This document shows, in pieces, positions 1 through 8,269 of a DNA stretch of 15,596 bases. Origin of the DNA: Bacteroidales bacterium UBA5429 (GTDB lineage: Bacteria > Bacteroidota > Bacteroidia > Bacteroidales > WCHB1-69); contig DIRT01000015.1 in NCBI GenBank assembly GCA_002427605.1, positions 567 to 16,162 of the forward strand, read 5' to 3'. The translations under genes were made by a program, and so were the position numbers. Each line of letters begins with the position of its first letter. Position 1 is the stretch's first letter. Below the pieces are notes generated by a model. It did no database searches. It saw only the letters and a list, made by a program, of their open reading frames with translations, and was not told where the DNA came from.

Positions 1-2622
1 GACTTTCATCAGCATATCAATATCATGGAAATGCAATCCTGTAGTAGGTTCATCCAAGATATAGAATGTTTTTCCGGTATCTCTTTTAGACAGCTCTTCC
101 GCCAATTTCACTCTCTGCGCTTCCCCACCCGATAAGGTCGTAGAAGGTTGTCCCAGGCGAATATAGCCCAACCCTACATCAATAAGCGTCTTCAATTTTT
201 GATAAATATTAGGAATCGCCTCGAAAAAATCCAACGCTGTTTCCATATCCATCTCCAGAACATCCGAAATGGTTTTCCCTTTATATCTGATTTCCAGAGT
301 TTGATCGTTATACCTTTTCCCGTTACATTTTTCACACGTTACATACACATCGGGCAGAAAATTCATTTCTATCGTTTTGATTCCCGCACCCTTGCAGGTT
401 TCACATCTTCCACCTGAAACGTTGAAAGAGAATCTTCCCGCCGTATAGCCACGAATCTTGGATTCGGGAAGCATGGAGTACAATTTTCTGATCTCATCAA
501 AAACCCCGACATAAGTAGCCGGATTGGATCTTGGCGTTCTTCCAATAGGTTGCTGATTCACCTCAATCACTTTATCAATATACTCCAAACCTCTTACTTC
601 AGTAAAGGGAAGCGGCTTCGCTTCAGAACGGTAAATATGCTGACTTAAAATAGGATAGAGCGTTTCATTCACCAATGTTGACTTTCCACTTCCGGAAACG
701 CCCGTAACACAAATTAAGACCCCAAGCGGAAAATCTACGGTTATGTTTTTTAAGTTGTTCCCGGTTGCTCCTATCAGTGTCAATTTTTCTCTATTGCCTG
801 TACTCCGCTCTTCAGGAACAGCAATCTTCTTTTTCCCCGACAAATAGAGAGAAGTGAGCGTTTTTGCCTTCAAAAGATCCGGATAGGTCCCGGCAAAAGT
901 AATCTCTCCCCCATTTTCCCCGGCATAAGGTCCCACATCGACAATGAAATCGGCTGCTTCCATCATCCCTGCATCGTGTTCCACTACAATCACAGAATTT
1001 TGATTGTCTCTTAGATTCTGTAAGGATTTGATTAACTTGACATTATCGCGTTGGTGTAACCCAATACTGGGCTCATCGAGAATATAGAGCACATTTACCA
1101 ACTGTGAACTGATTTGAGTAGCCAGGCGAATCCGTTGCGCTTCACCTCCCGAAAGAGATTTTGAGGGACGATGCAATGCAAGATATTGAATTCCTACATC
1201 GGTGATAAATTTCAGTCTAAACTGAATCTCTCTCAATATCTCAAACGCAATCTTTTGTTGTTGCTCATTCAAAAAAGAGGGAACTTGTTCAATCCATTGA
1301 GAAAGTTCTGAAATATCCATCAGAGAGAGTTCCGCAATATTTAATCCGCCAATCTTAAAATGGAGCGATTCTTTTTTGAGTCGTGTCCCATTACATGCAG
1401 GACAAACTGTTTCATTAATAAATTGATTCACCCATTTTCTTAAAGAAGCCGGAGCACTCTCCATATCCACATCTTTCATAAAGGAAACCACTCCTTCAAA
1501 GTAAACTCTGGAAGGGGACATTCCTGAGATAGTGGATTTTACGTAGATTGGATCCGGAGAACCGTACAAAATTCTGTCGAGATTCTCCTCACTAATCGAG
1601 GATATAGGTTCATTCAGGGAGAAATAAAACTTTTCAGCAAGAGCGGCTAATTGCCGATATATAGCGTTGTTTTTGGCAGGACCGATAGGTACGATCCCCC
1701 CTGAATTTATTGATTTAGAAGAATCAGGAATAATTTTACTCATGTCCAGCTCTGCAATAGATCCGATACCATTGCATTTCGGACAGGCACCGTAAGGGGA
1801 GTTAAAAGAGAACGTATTGGGTTCAGGTTCAGGATAAGAGATACCACTGGTCGGACAAATAAGATGCTTACTGTACACTTTGACCACTTCTGTTTGCGTA
1901 TCTAAAACAGCAATAGTTCCTTTACCATATTTTAAAGCTAATTTGATACTGTTGGATATCCTCTTTTTGGCACTTTCGGAAATTTTTACATTATCGATGA
2001 CCAACTCAATATCGTGAATTTTGTATCGATCCAACTGTAAATTAAGCGATAACGGCTCTACTTTTCCATCCACTCTGACTCGGGTAAAGCCCTGTTTTCT
2101 AACCGTTTCAAAAAGTTCTTTATAGTGTCCTTTTCTTCCTTTGATTAAGGGTGACAGAATCAAAATGGATTGGTTGTTATATTGCTCTATGATCAGATTC
2201 ACAATCTCTTTTTCGTGATAGCTGATCATCGGTTCTCCGGTATTGTAGGAGTAAGCCGTGGCTACTCTTGCAAAAAGTAATCTCAAAAAGTCATACACTT
2301 CCGTAACGGTTCCAACGGTAGATCTAGGATTTTTATTGACCGTTTTTTGTTCAATTGAGATCACCGGATTCAATCCTGATATTTTATCCACATCAGGATG
2401 CTCTATATTCCCAATAAATTGTCGTGCATAAGAGGAGAAGGTTTCCATATACCTTCGCTGTCCCTCTGCAAAAATGGTATCAAAAGCCAAAGAAGATTTA
2501 CCACTTCCACTCAACCCCGTAATAACCACCAATTGCTGTTGTGGAATCTCAACAGAAATATCTTTGAGGTTATTCTCTCTTGCACCGGAAATGATTAATT
2601 TATCTTCTACAAATTGGTTCAT
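1..2622 (-). CDS. uvrA: UvrABC excinuclease subunit A (3' end outside window)
   Basis: UvrA is the DNA-damage-sensing ATPase of bacterial nucleotide excision repair; it dimerises, loads UvrB at lesions and acts in the cytoplasm. The 874 residues visible show the tandem ABC layout: Walker A GLSGSGKS at residues 36-43, an LSGGEAQR signature near 490, a second Walker A GVSGSGKS near 640, and a second LSGGEAQR near 826. The second zinc module (CETC...CEKC, about 738-770) is intact. The first has C256-P-T-S259 followed by C280-P-K-C283, so one of the four usual cysteines is serine. Family members run to about 940 residues, so roughly 70 C-terminal residues lie beyond position 1. The ATG at 2622 opens the frame 8 nt after the alaS stop, which suggests co-transcription with alaS. 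Identity is certain. Confidence 0.97.
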   Translation of the reverse strand, partial: MNQFVEDKLIISGARENNLKDISVEIPQQQLVVITGLSGSGKSSLAFDTIFAEGQRRYMETFSSYARQFIGNIEHPDVDKISGLNPVISIEQKTVNKNPRSTVGTVTEVYDFLRLLFARVATAYSYNTGEPMISYHEKEIVNLIIEQYNNQSILILSPLIKGRKGHYKELFETVRKQGFTRVRVDGKVEPLSLNLQLDRYKIHDIELVIDNVKISESAKKRISNSIKLALKYGKGTIAVLDTQTEVVKVYSKHLICPTSGISYPEPEPNTFSFNSPYGACPKCNGIGSIAELDMSKIIPDSSKSINSGGIVPIGPAKNNAIYRQLAALAEKFYFSLNEPISSISEENLDRILYGSPDPIYVKSTISGMSPSRVYFEGVVSFMKDVDMESAPASLRKWVNQFINETVCPACNGTRLKKESLHFKIGGLNIAELSLMDISELSQWIEQVPSFLNEQQQKIAFEILREIQFRLKFITDVGIQYLALHRPSKSLSGGEAQRIRLATQISSQLVNVLYILDEPSIGLHQRDNVKLIKSLQNLRDNQNSVIVVEHDAGMMEAADFIVDVGPYAGENGGEITFAGTYPDLLKAKTLTSLYLSGKKKIAVPEERSTGNREKLTLIGATGNNLKNITVDFPLGVLICVTGVSGSGKSTLVNETLYPILSQHIYRSEAKPLPFTEVRGLEYIDKVIEVNQQPIGRTPRSNPATYVGVFDEIRKLYSMLPESKIRGYTAGRFSFNVSGGRCETCKGAGIKTIEMNFLPDVYVTCEKCNGKRYNDQTLEIRYKGKTISDVLEMDMETALDFFEAIPNIYQKLKTLIDVGLGYIRLGQPSTTLSGGEAQRVKLAEELSKRDTGKTFYILDEPTTGLHFHDIDMLMKV

Positions 2623-2630
2623 TAATACGT

Positions 2631-5246
2631 TTAGTTAATACTTTGCAATACGTGATCAACTACAGCCTGAACTGCTTCATTGATCTTTTCTCCATTTTTA
2701 CCGCCTGCCATCGCCAAATTGGGTTGTCCACCGCCACCACCTTGAATCAATGGAGCTCCAATCTTAACCAGTTGAGATGCATTCATATTCATTTGCACTA
2801 CCTGGTCTGAAAGAGCAACAATCAGATTGGGTTTTTGTTCAAAAACAGTTCCTAAAACAGCTACCACTTTGGGATGACGATTTCTAACCTGATATGCCAC
2901 TTGTCTTAAAATTTCAGGCTGTTCCTTCCCACAATATTGGATGATATGCCAATCACCATACTGATTGACTTGAGATAGAAGTACGTCTACAATATGTTTG
3001 GTTTGTTCCTCTTGCAATTGTTCTATCTGCTTATGGAGTTTATGGTTTTCTTCCAAAACTTTGTTTACTCCGGTAATCAAATTGGGTGTATTCAATAATT
3101 CTTTCACCTCTTTGATGGTTTCAAGCTGTTTTTGAACAAAGAGTTCCGCTTCTTTTCCGGATACTGCTTCAATTCTTCTTACTCCTGCGGCAATAGCACT
3201 TTCGGAAATAATTTTCACCATTCCAATATTTCCTGTAGCGGGAGTATGTGTTCCTCCACACAATTCCACAGATTCTCCAAATTGAACCACTCTCACCCGA
3301 TCTCCATATTTTTCTCCGAACAGCGCCATAGCACCCATTTCCTTTGCCTGATCTATCTCGATATCTTCATGCACAGTTAATGGTGTGTTATCACGAATAC
3401 TCTGATTCAGAATCATTTCAACTTGTTTCAATTCTTCATCTGTCACTCTTGAAAAGTGAGAAAAGTCAAATCTAAAGCGATCATGTGCAACCAAAGATCC
3501 CTTTTGCTCAACATGGTTCCCCAATACTTTTCTCAAAGCAGCGTGAAGCAAGTGAGTTGCCGAGTGATTATTCTGTATCGCAAGACGATTCTCTTTATTG
3601 ATCTCTGCATTAAAGGTTTGTGTTAAATTTTCAGGCAACTGATTGGCAATATGAATAGTCAGGTCATTCTCTTTCAGTGTATTCACGATCTCAATTTGAT
3701 CATTGATTCCTCTTAACAGACCGGTATCTCCTACTTGTCCTCCCGCTTCGGCATAAAAAGGTGTTTGATCTAAAACGATTTGGAAAAACTGCTTTCCTTT
3801 TGCTTTTACCAATCGATATTTAACAATTTTAGCAGGTGCTTCCATCGTTTGATATCCCAAAAATTGAGTTGGTTTATTATCCGCAATCAATTCTACCCAA
3901 TCTTCTGTTTCCAGGGTTGCAGCTGCCCTGGATCTACTTTTTTGTTGCTCTAAATCGCGGTTGAACCCATCCATATCAACACTCAACCCTTTTTCAGAAG
4001 CAAGCAGTTGTGTCAGGTCAATAGGAAATCCGTAAGTATCATACAATTCAAAAGCAAAATCGCCATCTACTTCTTTCCCTTTCAGTTTAGAAGCATAATT
4101 TTCAAATTTTTGAATCCCATGAGCCAATGTTTGCAAGAATGAGTTTTCTTCCTCTTGAATCACTTTTTCAATTAAAGTTTGTTGATTTTTTAGCTCAGTA
4201 AACTGCTCTCCCATCAACGCCACCAAATCCGGAACCAATTGATAAATAAATGGTTTATTGATATTGAGGAAAGTATAACCATATCTGATTGCTCTTCTCA
4301 AAATTCTACGAATTACATAACCTGCACCCGTGTTGGAGGGCAATTGTCCATCAGCGATGGCAAAGCTCACAGCACGAAGGTGATCTGCAATCACTCTCAT
4401 GGCAATATCCTTCTCTTCGTTTACCCCATAGTTTTTACCTGACATGAGGGCTATTTTTTGGATCAAAGGTTGGAAAACATCGGTATCATAGTTTGATTTT
4501 TTTCCTTGCACTACCATACAAAGTCTTTCAAATCCCATACCGGTATCCACATGATTTTTGGGTAATTTCTGTAATTCTCCGGAAGAAGTTCTATTGTATT
4601 GAATAAATACCAGGTTCCAAATCTCGATTACCAATGGGTGATCTTTATTGACTAAAGTTGCTCCATCAATCTCTTCTCTCTCTTTTTGATCTCTCAAATC
4701 CACGTGAATTTCCGAGCAGGGACCACAGGGACCGGTATCTCCCATTTCCCAGAAATTATCTTTTTTATTTCCGGGTAATATTCTATTTTCCGGAATATAG
4801 TGTGCCCATAATTGTTTGGATTCTGTATCCTCTTCAAGTCCATCCGCCTGATTTCCTTCAAAATAGCTTGCGTACATGCGCTCGGGATCCAACTTGAGGT
4901 GATCCACCAAAAATTCCCATGCCCATTGAATCGCTTCTTTTTTAAAGTAATCCCCAAAAGACCAGTTTCCCAACATTTCAAACATCGTATGGTGGTAAGT
5001 ATCTTTACCCACTTCCTCTAAGTCATTATGTTTTCCTGATACTCTCAGACATTTTTGCGAATCTGCAATTCTGGGAAATTTAATAGGTTGATTGCCAATA
5101 AAAATATCTTTAAACTGATTCATCCCTGCGTTGGTAAACATCAATGTTGGGTCATTTTTGATCACCATAGGTGCAGAAGGAACAATTTTATGATTTTTCG
5201 AATCAAAAAAGTCTAAAAAAGCTTTACGTATTTCGTTACTATTCAT
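2631..5246 (-). CDS. alaS: Alanine--tRNA ligase
   Basis: AlaRS charges tRNA-Ala with alanine and hydrolyses mischarged Ser- or Gly-tRNA-Ala in its editing domain. The 871-residue protein has the full bacterial architecture. The class II aminoacylation core starts at the N terminus, with the segment around HHTMFEMLGNWSFGDYF at 85-101. A basic helix GYVIRRILRRAIRYG lies at 309-323. The editing site has HSATH (H561, H565) and CGGTH (C663, H667), the usual metal ligands. The C-Ala domain ends with a glycine-rich GGGGGQ at 836-841. Length matches the family norm (about 870-880). The ATG at 5246 lies 27 nt after a TAnnTTTGC box. It is probably the first gene of an alaS-uvrA unit. No key residue is missing. 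Confidence 0.98.
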   Translation of the reverse strand: MNSNEIRKAFLDFFDSKNHKIVPSAPMVIKNDPTLMFTNAGMNQFKDIFIGNQPIKFPRIADSQKCLRVSGKHNDLEEVGKDTYHHTMFEMLGNWSFGDYFKKEAIQWAWEFLVDHLKLDPERMYASYFEGNQADGLEEDTESKQLWAHYIPENRILPGNKKDNFWEMGDTGPCGPCSEIHVDLRDQKEREEIDGATLVNKDHPLVIEIWNLVFIQYNRTSSGELQKLPKNHVDTGMGFERLCMVVQGKKSNYDTDVFQPLIQKIALMSGKNYGVNEEKDIAMRVIADHLRAVSFAIADGQLPSNTGAGYVIRRILRRAIRYGYTFLNINKPFIYQLVPDLVALMGEQFTELKNQQTLIEKVIQEEENSFLQTLAHGIQKFENYASKLKGKEVDGDFAFELYDTYGFPIDLTQLLASEKGLSVDMDGFNRDLEQQKSRSRAAATLETEDWVELIADNKPTQFLGYQTMEAPAKIVKYRLVKAKGKQFFQIVLDQTPFYAEAGGQVGDTGLLRGINDQIEIVNTLKENDLTIHIANQLPENLTQTFNAEINKENRLAIQNNHSATHLLHAALRKVLGNHVEQKGSLVAHDRFRFDFSHFSRVTDEELKQVEMILNQSIRDNTPLTVHEDIEIDQAKEMGAMALFGEKYGDRVRVVQFGESVELCGGTHTPATGNIGMVKIISESAIAAGVRRIEAVSGKEAELFVQKQLETIKEVKELLNTPNLITGVNKVLEENHKLHKQIEQLQEEQTKHIVDVLLSQVNQYGDWHIIQYCGKEQPEILRQVAYQVRNRHPKVVAVLGTVFEQKPNLIVALSDQVVQMNMNASQLVKIGAPLIQGGGGGQPNLAMAGGKNGEKINEAVQAVVDHVLQSIN

Positions 5247-5273
5247 CTTATTTATTTTTGAAAAAATGAAGAG

Positions 5274-5282
5274 GCAAAGATA
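5274..5282 (-). promoter_or_regulatory. Candidate promoter -7 element of alaS-uvrA
   Basis: On the minus strand the bases read TATCTTTGC, a perfect match to the Bacteroidota TAnnTTTG(C) -7 consensus. It lies 27 nt upstream of the alaS ATG and downstream of the tRNA-Cys terminator, so alaS does not depend on read-through from tRNA-Cys. No convincing TTTG -33 element was found at the expected spacing. Confidence 0.65.
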
Positions 5283-5295
5283 CTAAATAATCGGG

Positions 5296-5338
5296 TAATA
5301 AAAAAGCTTCCCACAAAAATGATTGCCGGGAAGCTTTT
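5296..5338 (-). terminator. Rho-independent terminator of tRNA-Cys
   Basis: An 11-bp perfect stem (AAAAGCTTCCC at 5302-5312 against GGGAAGCTTTT at 5328-5338) encloses a 15-nt loop. On the minus strand the stem runs into six T residues. It begins 1 nt after the discriminator base of tRNA-Cys. This is the clearest intrinsic terminator in the window. It also has A-rich sequence upstream of the stem on the plus strand, but no gene reads toward it on that strand. Confidence 0.85.
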
Positions 5339-5339
5339 G

Positions 5340-5410
5340 AGGTCTCTTCCAGATTCGAACTGGAGTAGACGGTTTTGCAGACCGGTGCCTAGCCACTCGG
5401 CCAAGAGACC
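5340..5410 (-). tRNA. tRNA-Cys (anticodon GCA)
   Basis: The minus strand folds as a 71-nt tRNA. The acceptor stem is GGTCTCT/AGAGACC (7 bp). The D-stem is GCC/GGC, the anticodon loop CTGCAAA contains GCA, the T-stem is TCCAG/CTGGA with loop TTCGAAT, and there is a 4-nt variable loop. The base after the acceptor stem (5340, read as U) gives U73, the main cysteine identity base for CysRS. CCA is not encoded. The first pair of the anticodon stem is C27-U43, a mismatch; the other four pairs are normal. It lies 86 nt downstream of ahcY with its own promoter box and terminator, so it is probably transcribed alone. Confidence 0.96.
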
Positions 5411-5420
5411 CTTTGAAGGT

Positions 5421-5429
5421 GCAAAAGTA
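5421..5429 (-). promoter_or_regulatory. Candidate promoter -7 element of tRNA-Cys
   Basis: The minus strand reads TACTTTTGC, a perfect TAnnTTTGC box, 10 nt before the first tRNA base. This spacing would give a very short 5' leader. A weak upstream match (CTTTAATTG, 5442-5450) could serve as -33 element, but its spacing is short. Confidence 0.65.
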
Positions 5430-5471
5430 TATAAAATTTCTCAATTAAAGCACCTTCTATAAAATTTATTT

Positions 5472-5498
5472 AAAAAAGAGCGTTTTTTTCTCCTTTTT
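5472..5498 (-). terminator. Possible weak terminator of ahcY
   Basis: On the minus strand AAAAAGGAG pairs with CTCTTTTTT across a 9-nt loop, giving 9 bp with one G-U pair. The hairpin overlaps the ahcY stop codon and is A/T-dominated, so it is only a suggestion; some read-through into tRNA-Cys would be expected if it is weak. Confidence 0.3.
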
Positions 5499-6906
5499 AG
5501 TATCTGTAATGATCCGGTTTATAAGGTCCTTCAACAGGAACTCCAATATAATCTGCTTGTTCCTGAGTCATGACAGTTAATTTTACACCAATTTTTTCCA
5601 AGTGTAAACGAGCCACTTCCTCGTCTAAAATCTTAGGAAGATTGTACACTCCAATCTCATAATTGTTATTCCACAAATCCAACTGAGCCATTACTTGATT
5701 GGTAAATGAGTTACTCATTACGAATGAAGGGTGTCCTGTTGCACAACCCAAGTTCACCAATCTACCTTCTGCCAAGATAAAAATAGAGCGTCCATCGGGG
5801 AAAATATACTCATCAACCTGGGTTTTAATGGTTCTTTTAGTGATATTGGGTAATGCTTCAAACGCAGCCACTTGAATCTCGTTATCAAAGTGTCCGATAT
5901 TACAAACAATCGCCTGATCTTTCATTTTCACCATGTGTTCTACTCTAATCACATCTCTATTTCCTGTGGTAGTAACATAGATATTTCCTTCATTCAAAGT
6001 ATCTTCAATCGGTTTTACTTCAAACCCTTCCATGGCTGCCTGTAAAGCACAAATTGGGTCAATTTCTGTTACAATCACTCTGGCTCCATAAGATTGCATA
6101 GACTGAGCACATCCTTTTCCAACATCTCCATAACCGCACACTACAACCACTTTACCTGCCAACATCACGTCAGTAGCTCTTTTAATTCCGTCTGCCAAAG
6201 ACTCGCGACAACCATATTTATTGTCAAATTTTGATTTGGTCACTGAGTCATTTACGTTGATAGCCGGGAAAAGAAGTTCTCCTTTGCTCATCATTTGATA
6301 TAGACGGTGTACTCCTGTTGTAGTTTCTTCTGAAACGCCTTTCAAATCAGCAACAGTATCATGCCAACGGGTTTTGTTTTCTGCCAAAACATTTTTTACA
6401 GTTTGGTATAACCAGCGCTCCTCTTCGGATTCAGTTTGTTTATTCAGGAAAGCAGCATCATTTTCTGCTCTATATCCCAAATGAACTAACAATGTAGCGT
6501 CACCGCCGTCATCCACGATGAGATTAGGTCCTTTTTTATCGGGGAATGCCAATGCCTGATTGGTACACCACCAGTACTCTTCCAATGTTTCTCCTTTCCA
6601 TGCAAAAACGGGAACGCCGGCTTTCGCTATGGCAGCAGCAGCATGGTCTTGAGTAGAGAAAATATTACAACTACACCATCTTACATCTGCACCCAAGTGT
6701 ACTAATGTTTCGATTAAAACCGCAGTTTGAACAGTCATGTGTAGTGATCCCGTAATGCGCGCGCCTTTCAATGGTTTGGTATCTCCATATTTTTCACGGA
6801 TTGCGATCAAACCCGGCATCTCTTTCTCAGCAATTTCAATCTCCTTGCGACCCCAGTCTGCCAATGAAATATCTGCTACTTTGTATTTTAATTGATAATC
6901 AGTCAT
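5497..6906 (-). CDS. ahcY: Adenosylhomocysteinase (SAH hydrolase)
   Basis: This NAD-dependent cytosolic enzyme reversibly cleaves S-adenosylhomocysteine to adenosine and homocysteine, removing the product inhibitor of SAM-dependent methyltransferases. The 469 residues include the substrate-site segment NVNDSVTKSKFDN (217-229; K224 and D228 are the expected catalytic pair), the Rossmann NAD loop GYGDVGKG (258-265) and the conserved C-terminal tail KPDHYRY that reaches into the partner subunit. The length matches the long bacterial form, which has an insertion in the region of about 150-190. The ATG at 6906 is 38 nt downstream of a perfect promoter box. No SAM-cycle neighbour is adjacent and no riboswitch-like fold was evident in the 118-bp upstream region. 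Identification is firm. Confidence 0.98.
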   Translation of the reverse strand: MTDYQLKYKVADISLADWGRKEIEIAEKEMPGLIAIREKYGDTKPLKGARITGSLHMTVQTAVLIETLVHLGADVRWCSCNIFSTQDHAAAAIAKAGVPVFAWKGETLEEYWWCTNQALAFPDKKGPNLIVDDGGDATLLVHLGYRAENDAAFLNKQTESEEERWLYQTVKNVLAENKTRWHDTVADLKGVSEETTTGVHRLYQMMSKGELLFPAINVNDSVTKSKFDNKYGCRESLADGIKRATDVMLAGKVVVVCGYGDVGKGCAQSMQSYGARVIVTEIDPICALQAAMEGFEVKPIEDTLNEGNIYVTTTGNRDVIRVEHMVKMKDQAIVCNIGHFDNEIQVAAFEALPNITKRTIKTQVDEYIFPDGRSIFILAEGRLVNLGCATGHPSFVMSNSFTNQVMAQLDLWNNNYEIGVYNLPKILDEEVARLHLEKIGVKLTVMTQEQADYIGVPVEGPYKPDHYRY

Positions 6907-6944
6907 AAGAATTTAATATTTAAAATGTTAATATCAAAAGAACT

Positions 6945-6953
6945 GCAAAAGTA
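6945..6953 (-). promoter_or_regulatory. Candidate promoter -7 element of ahcY
   Basis: The minus strand reads TACTTTTGC, matching TAnnTTTGC exactly, 38 nt before the ahcY start. It is one half of a divergent promoter pair; the gldA box starts 36 bp away. An 8-bp palindrome AATCGATT (6973-6980) lies between them and could be a shared operator, though such a short palindrome may be chance. Confidence 0.65.
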
Positions 6954-6989
6954 CAAATTTTTATCCTTATAGAATCGATTATTTTTTTA

Positions 6990-6998
6990 TATCTTTGC
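6990..6998 (+). promoter_or_regulatory. Candidate promoter -7 element of gldA-folA-DUF4468
   Basis: TATCTTTGC matches the Bacteroidota -7 consensus exactly and ends 26 nt before the gldA ATG. No second box of this kind was seen before folA or the DUF4468 gene, which fits a single three-gene transcript. Confidence 0.65.
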
Positions 6999-7024
6999 AA
7001 GTTATTTATTAACCTATTCATATT

Positions 7025-7762
7025 ATGTCAATAGTAGTACAAAATGTTTCCAAGCTATATGGAAAACAGTGGGCTTTGAAAAATGTCAGCTTTGAAACAA
7101 AAAAAGGGGAGATTGTAGGATTTTTAGGTCCCAACGGAGCAGGAAAATCGACCATGATGAAGATTATTACCACCTATATTCCTCCTACGGAAGGTGATGT
7201 ATCAGTATGTGGTTTTGATATCTGGAACCAATCAATTGAATTGAGAAAAAAGATTGGGTATCTTTCCGAATCCAATCCTCTCTATTATGACATGTATGTT
7301 CGGGAGTTTTTAGAGTTCATTGCCGGTATTCATCAAATCAAAAACAAAAAAAAGAGAGTTGATGAAGTGATTGCCATGACCTATTTAGAGATTGAGCAAC
7401 ATAAGAAAATCGGAGCTTTGTCACGTGGGTACAAGCAACGCGTAGGTATTGCTCAAGCGTTGATCCATGATCCGGAAGTACTTATTCTGGATGAGCCTAC
7501 CACCGGACTTGACCCCAACCAGTTGGTTGAGATTCGCGAATTGATCAGAAAATTGGGCAAAACAAAAACGATTCTGCTCTCTACCCATATTATGCAAGAG
7601 GTTGAAGCAGTATGTGATCGCGTGATCATTATCAATCAAGGAGAAATTGTGGCAGATGCCCCAATCAGTGAACTGAAAAACACGGTCAACGAAATGATCA
7701 AGAAATCCACTAAAAAAGAGTATTCCATTGAGGAAATTTTCCAAATCTTAACTAAGAATTAA
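7025..7762 (+). CDS. gldA: GldA-type ABC transporter ATP-binding protein
   Basis: This is an ABC ATPase that would energise a membrane permease. The Walker A loop is GPNGAGKS (35-42), the signature LSRGYKQ (132-138), Walker B VLILDEP (152-158, E157 catalytic) and the H-loop STH (H188). The Q-loop position appears to be glutamate (SESNPLY, 81-87). The runs NPLYYDMYVREFLEF, LSRGYKQRVG and STHIMQEVEAVCDRVIII resemble GldA, the ATPase of the GldAFG transporter linked to Bacteroidota gliding motility and found also in non-gliding members. At 245 residues it appears shorter than Flavobacterium GldA, lacking part of the C-terminal tail. No gldF or gldG permease gene is adjacent, so the partner is elsewhere or unknown. 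Its stop overlaps the folA start (TAATG). A generic ABC-2 ATPase is the alternative. Confidence 0.75.
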   Translation: MSIVVQNVSKLYGKQWALKNVSFETKKGEIVGFLGPNGAGKSTMMKIITTYIPPTEGDVSVCGFDIWNQSIELRKKIGYLSESNPLYYDMYVREFLEFIAGIHQIKNKKKRVDEVIAMTYLEIEQHKKIGALSRGYKQRVGIAQALIHDPEVLILDEPTTGLDPNQLVEIRELIRKLGKTKTILLSTHIMQEVEAVCDRVIIINQGEIVADAPISELKNTVNEMIKKSTKKEYSIEEIFQILTKN

Positions 7763-8259
7763 TGAGTAAACTGAATATTATTGCTGCGGTAGGTGAAAAT
7801 ATGGAGCTGGGATTGAACAACCAACTGCTTTGTCATCTTCCTGCCGATTTAAAACATTTTAAGTCCGTCACTTCCGGGTTTCCCATCATCATGGGGCGCA
7901 AAACCTGGGATTCCTTGCCTTTCAAACCGCTTCCCAACAGAAGAAATATTGTGATTACCCGCAATCGTCAATTAAACCTTGAGGGGTGCGAAGTAGTCTA
8001 TTCACTTGAAGAAGCGTTACAATTATTGGACCATGAAGAAGAATGTTTTGTTATCGGCGGAGCAACTATCTACAAGGAGGCAATTTCCAGAGCCGCTAAG
8101 CTTTATCTCACTCGCATTCATGCGTCCTTTAAGGCAGACGTGTTCTTCCCCCCTTTTAATTTAAATCAATGGAAACTAAAGGAAGAAACATTCAACGCAA
8201 AAGATGAAAAGCATTTGTACGATTTTACATTTCAAGTTTACGAAAAAATAACCCAATAA
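7762..8259 (+). CDS. folA: Dihydrofolate reductase
   Basis: DHFR reduces dihydrofolate to tetrahydrofolate with NADPH in the cytosol and is the trimethoprim target. The 165-residue protein has the usual landmarks: IIAAVGEN at the N terminus, HLPADLKHFK with the catalytic acid D29 (E. coli D27) and F33 (E. coli F31), IIMGRKTWDSL, NRRNIVIT, and the NADPH-binding FVIGGATIY. The residue aligned with the near-invariant E. coli W22 is cysteine (C24 in LLCHLPADL). The start codon overlaps the gldA stop (TAATG), implying translational coupling, and the DUF4468 gene follows after 10 nt. No thyA gene, a common folA partner, is in the window. Identity is secure; the effect of C24 is unknown. Confidence 0.95.
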   Translation: MSKLNIIAAVGENMELGLNNQLLCHLPADLKHFKSVTSGFPIIMGRKTWDSLPFKPLPNRRNIVITRNRQLNLEGCEVVYSLEEALQLLDHEEECFVIGGATIYKEAISRAAKLYLTRIHASFKADVFFPPFNLNQWKLKEETFNAKDEKHLYDFTFQVYEKITQ

Positions 8260-8269
8260 AGAAATAATT

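Noticed and set aside
4658..4897. Plus-strand ORFs inside alaS (also 3132-3380, 4239-4442, 4812-5021)
   Set aside because: They are antisense shadows of a fully conserved alaS frame with no promoter boxes or recognisable protein features.
6907..7024. SAM/SAH riboswitch before ahcY
   Set aside because: The leader from the promoter box to the ATG is about 38 nt and AT-rich, too short and unstructured for a known SAM or SAH aptamer.
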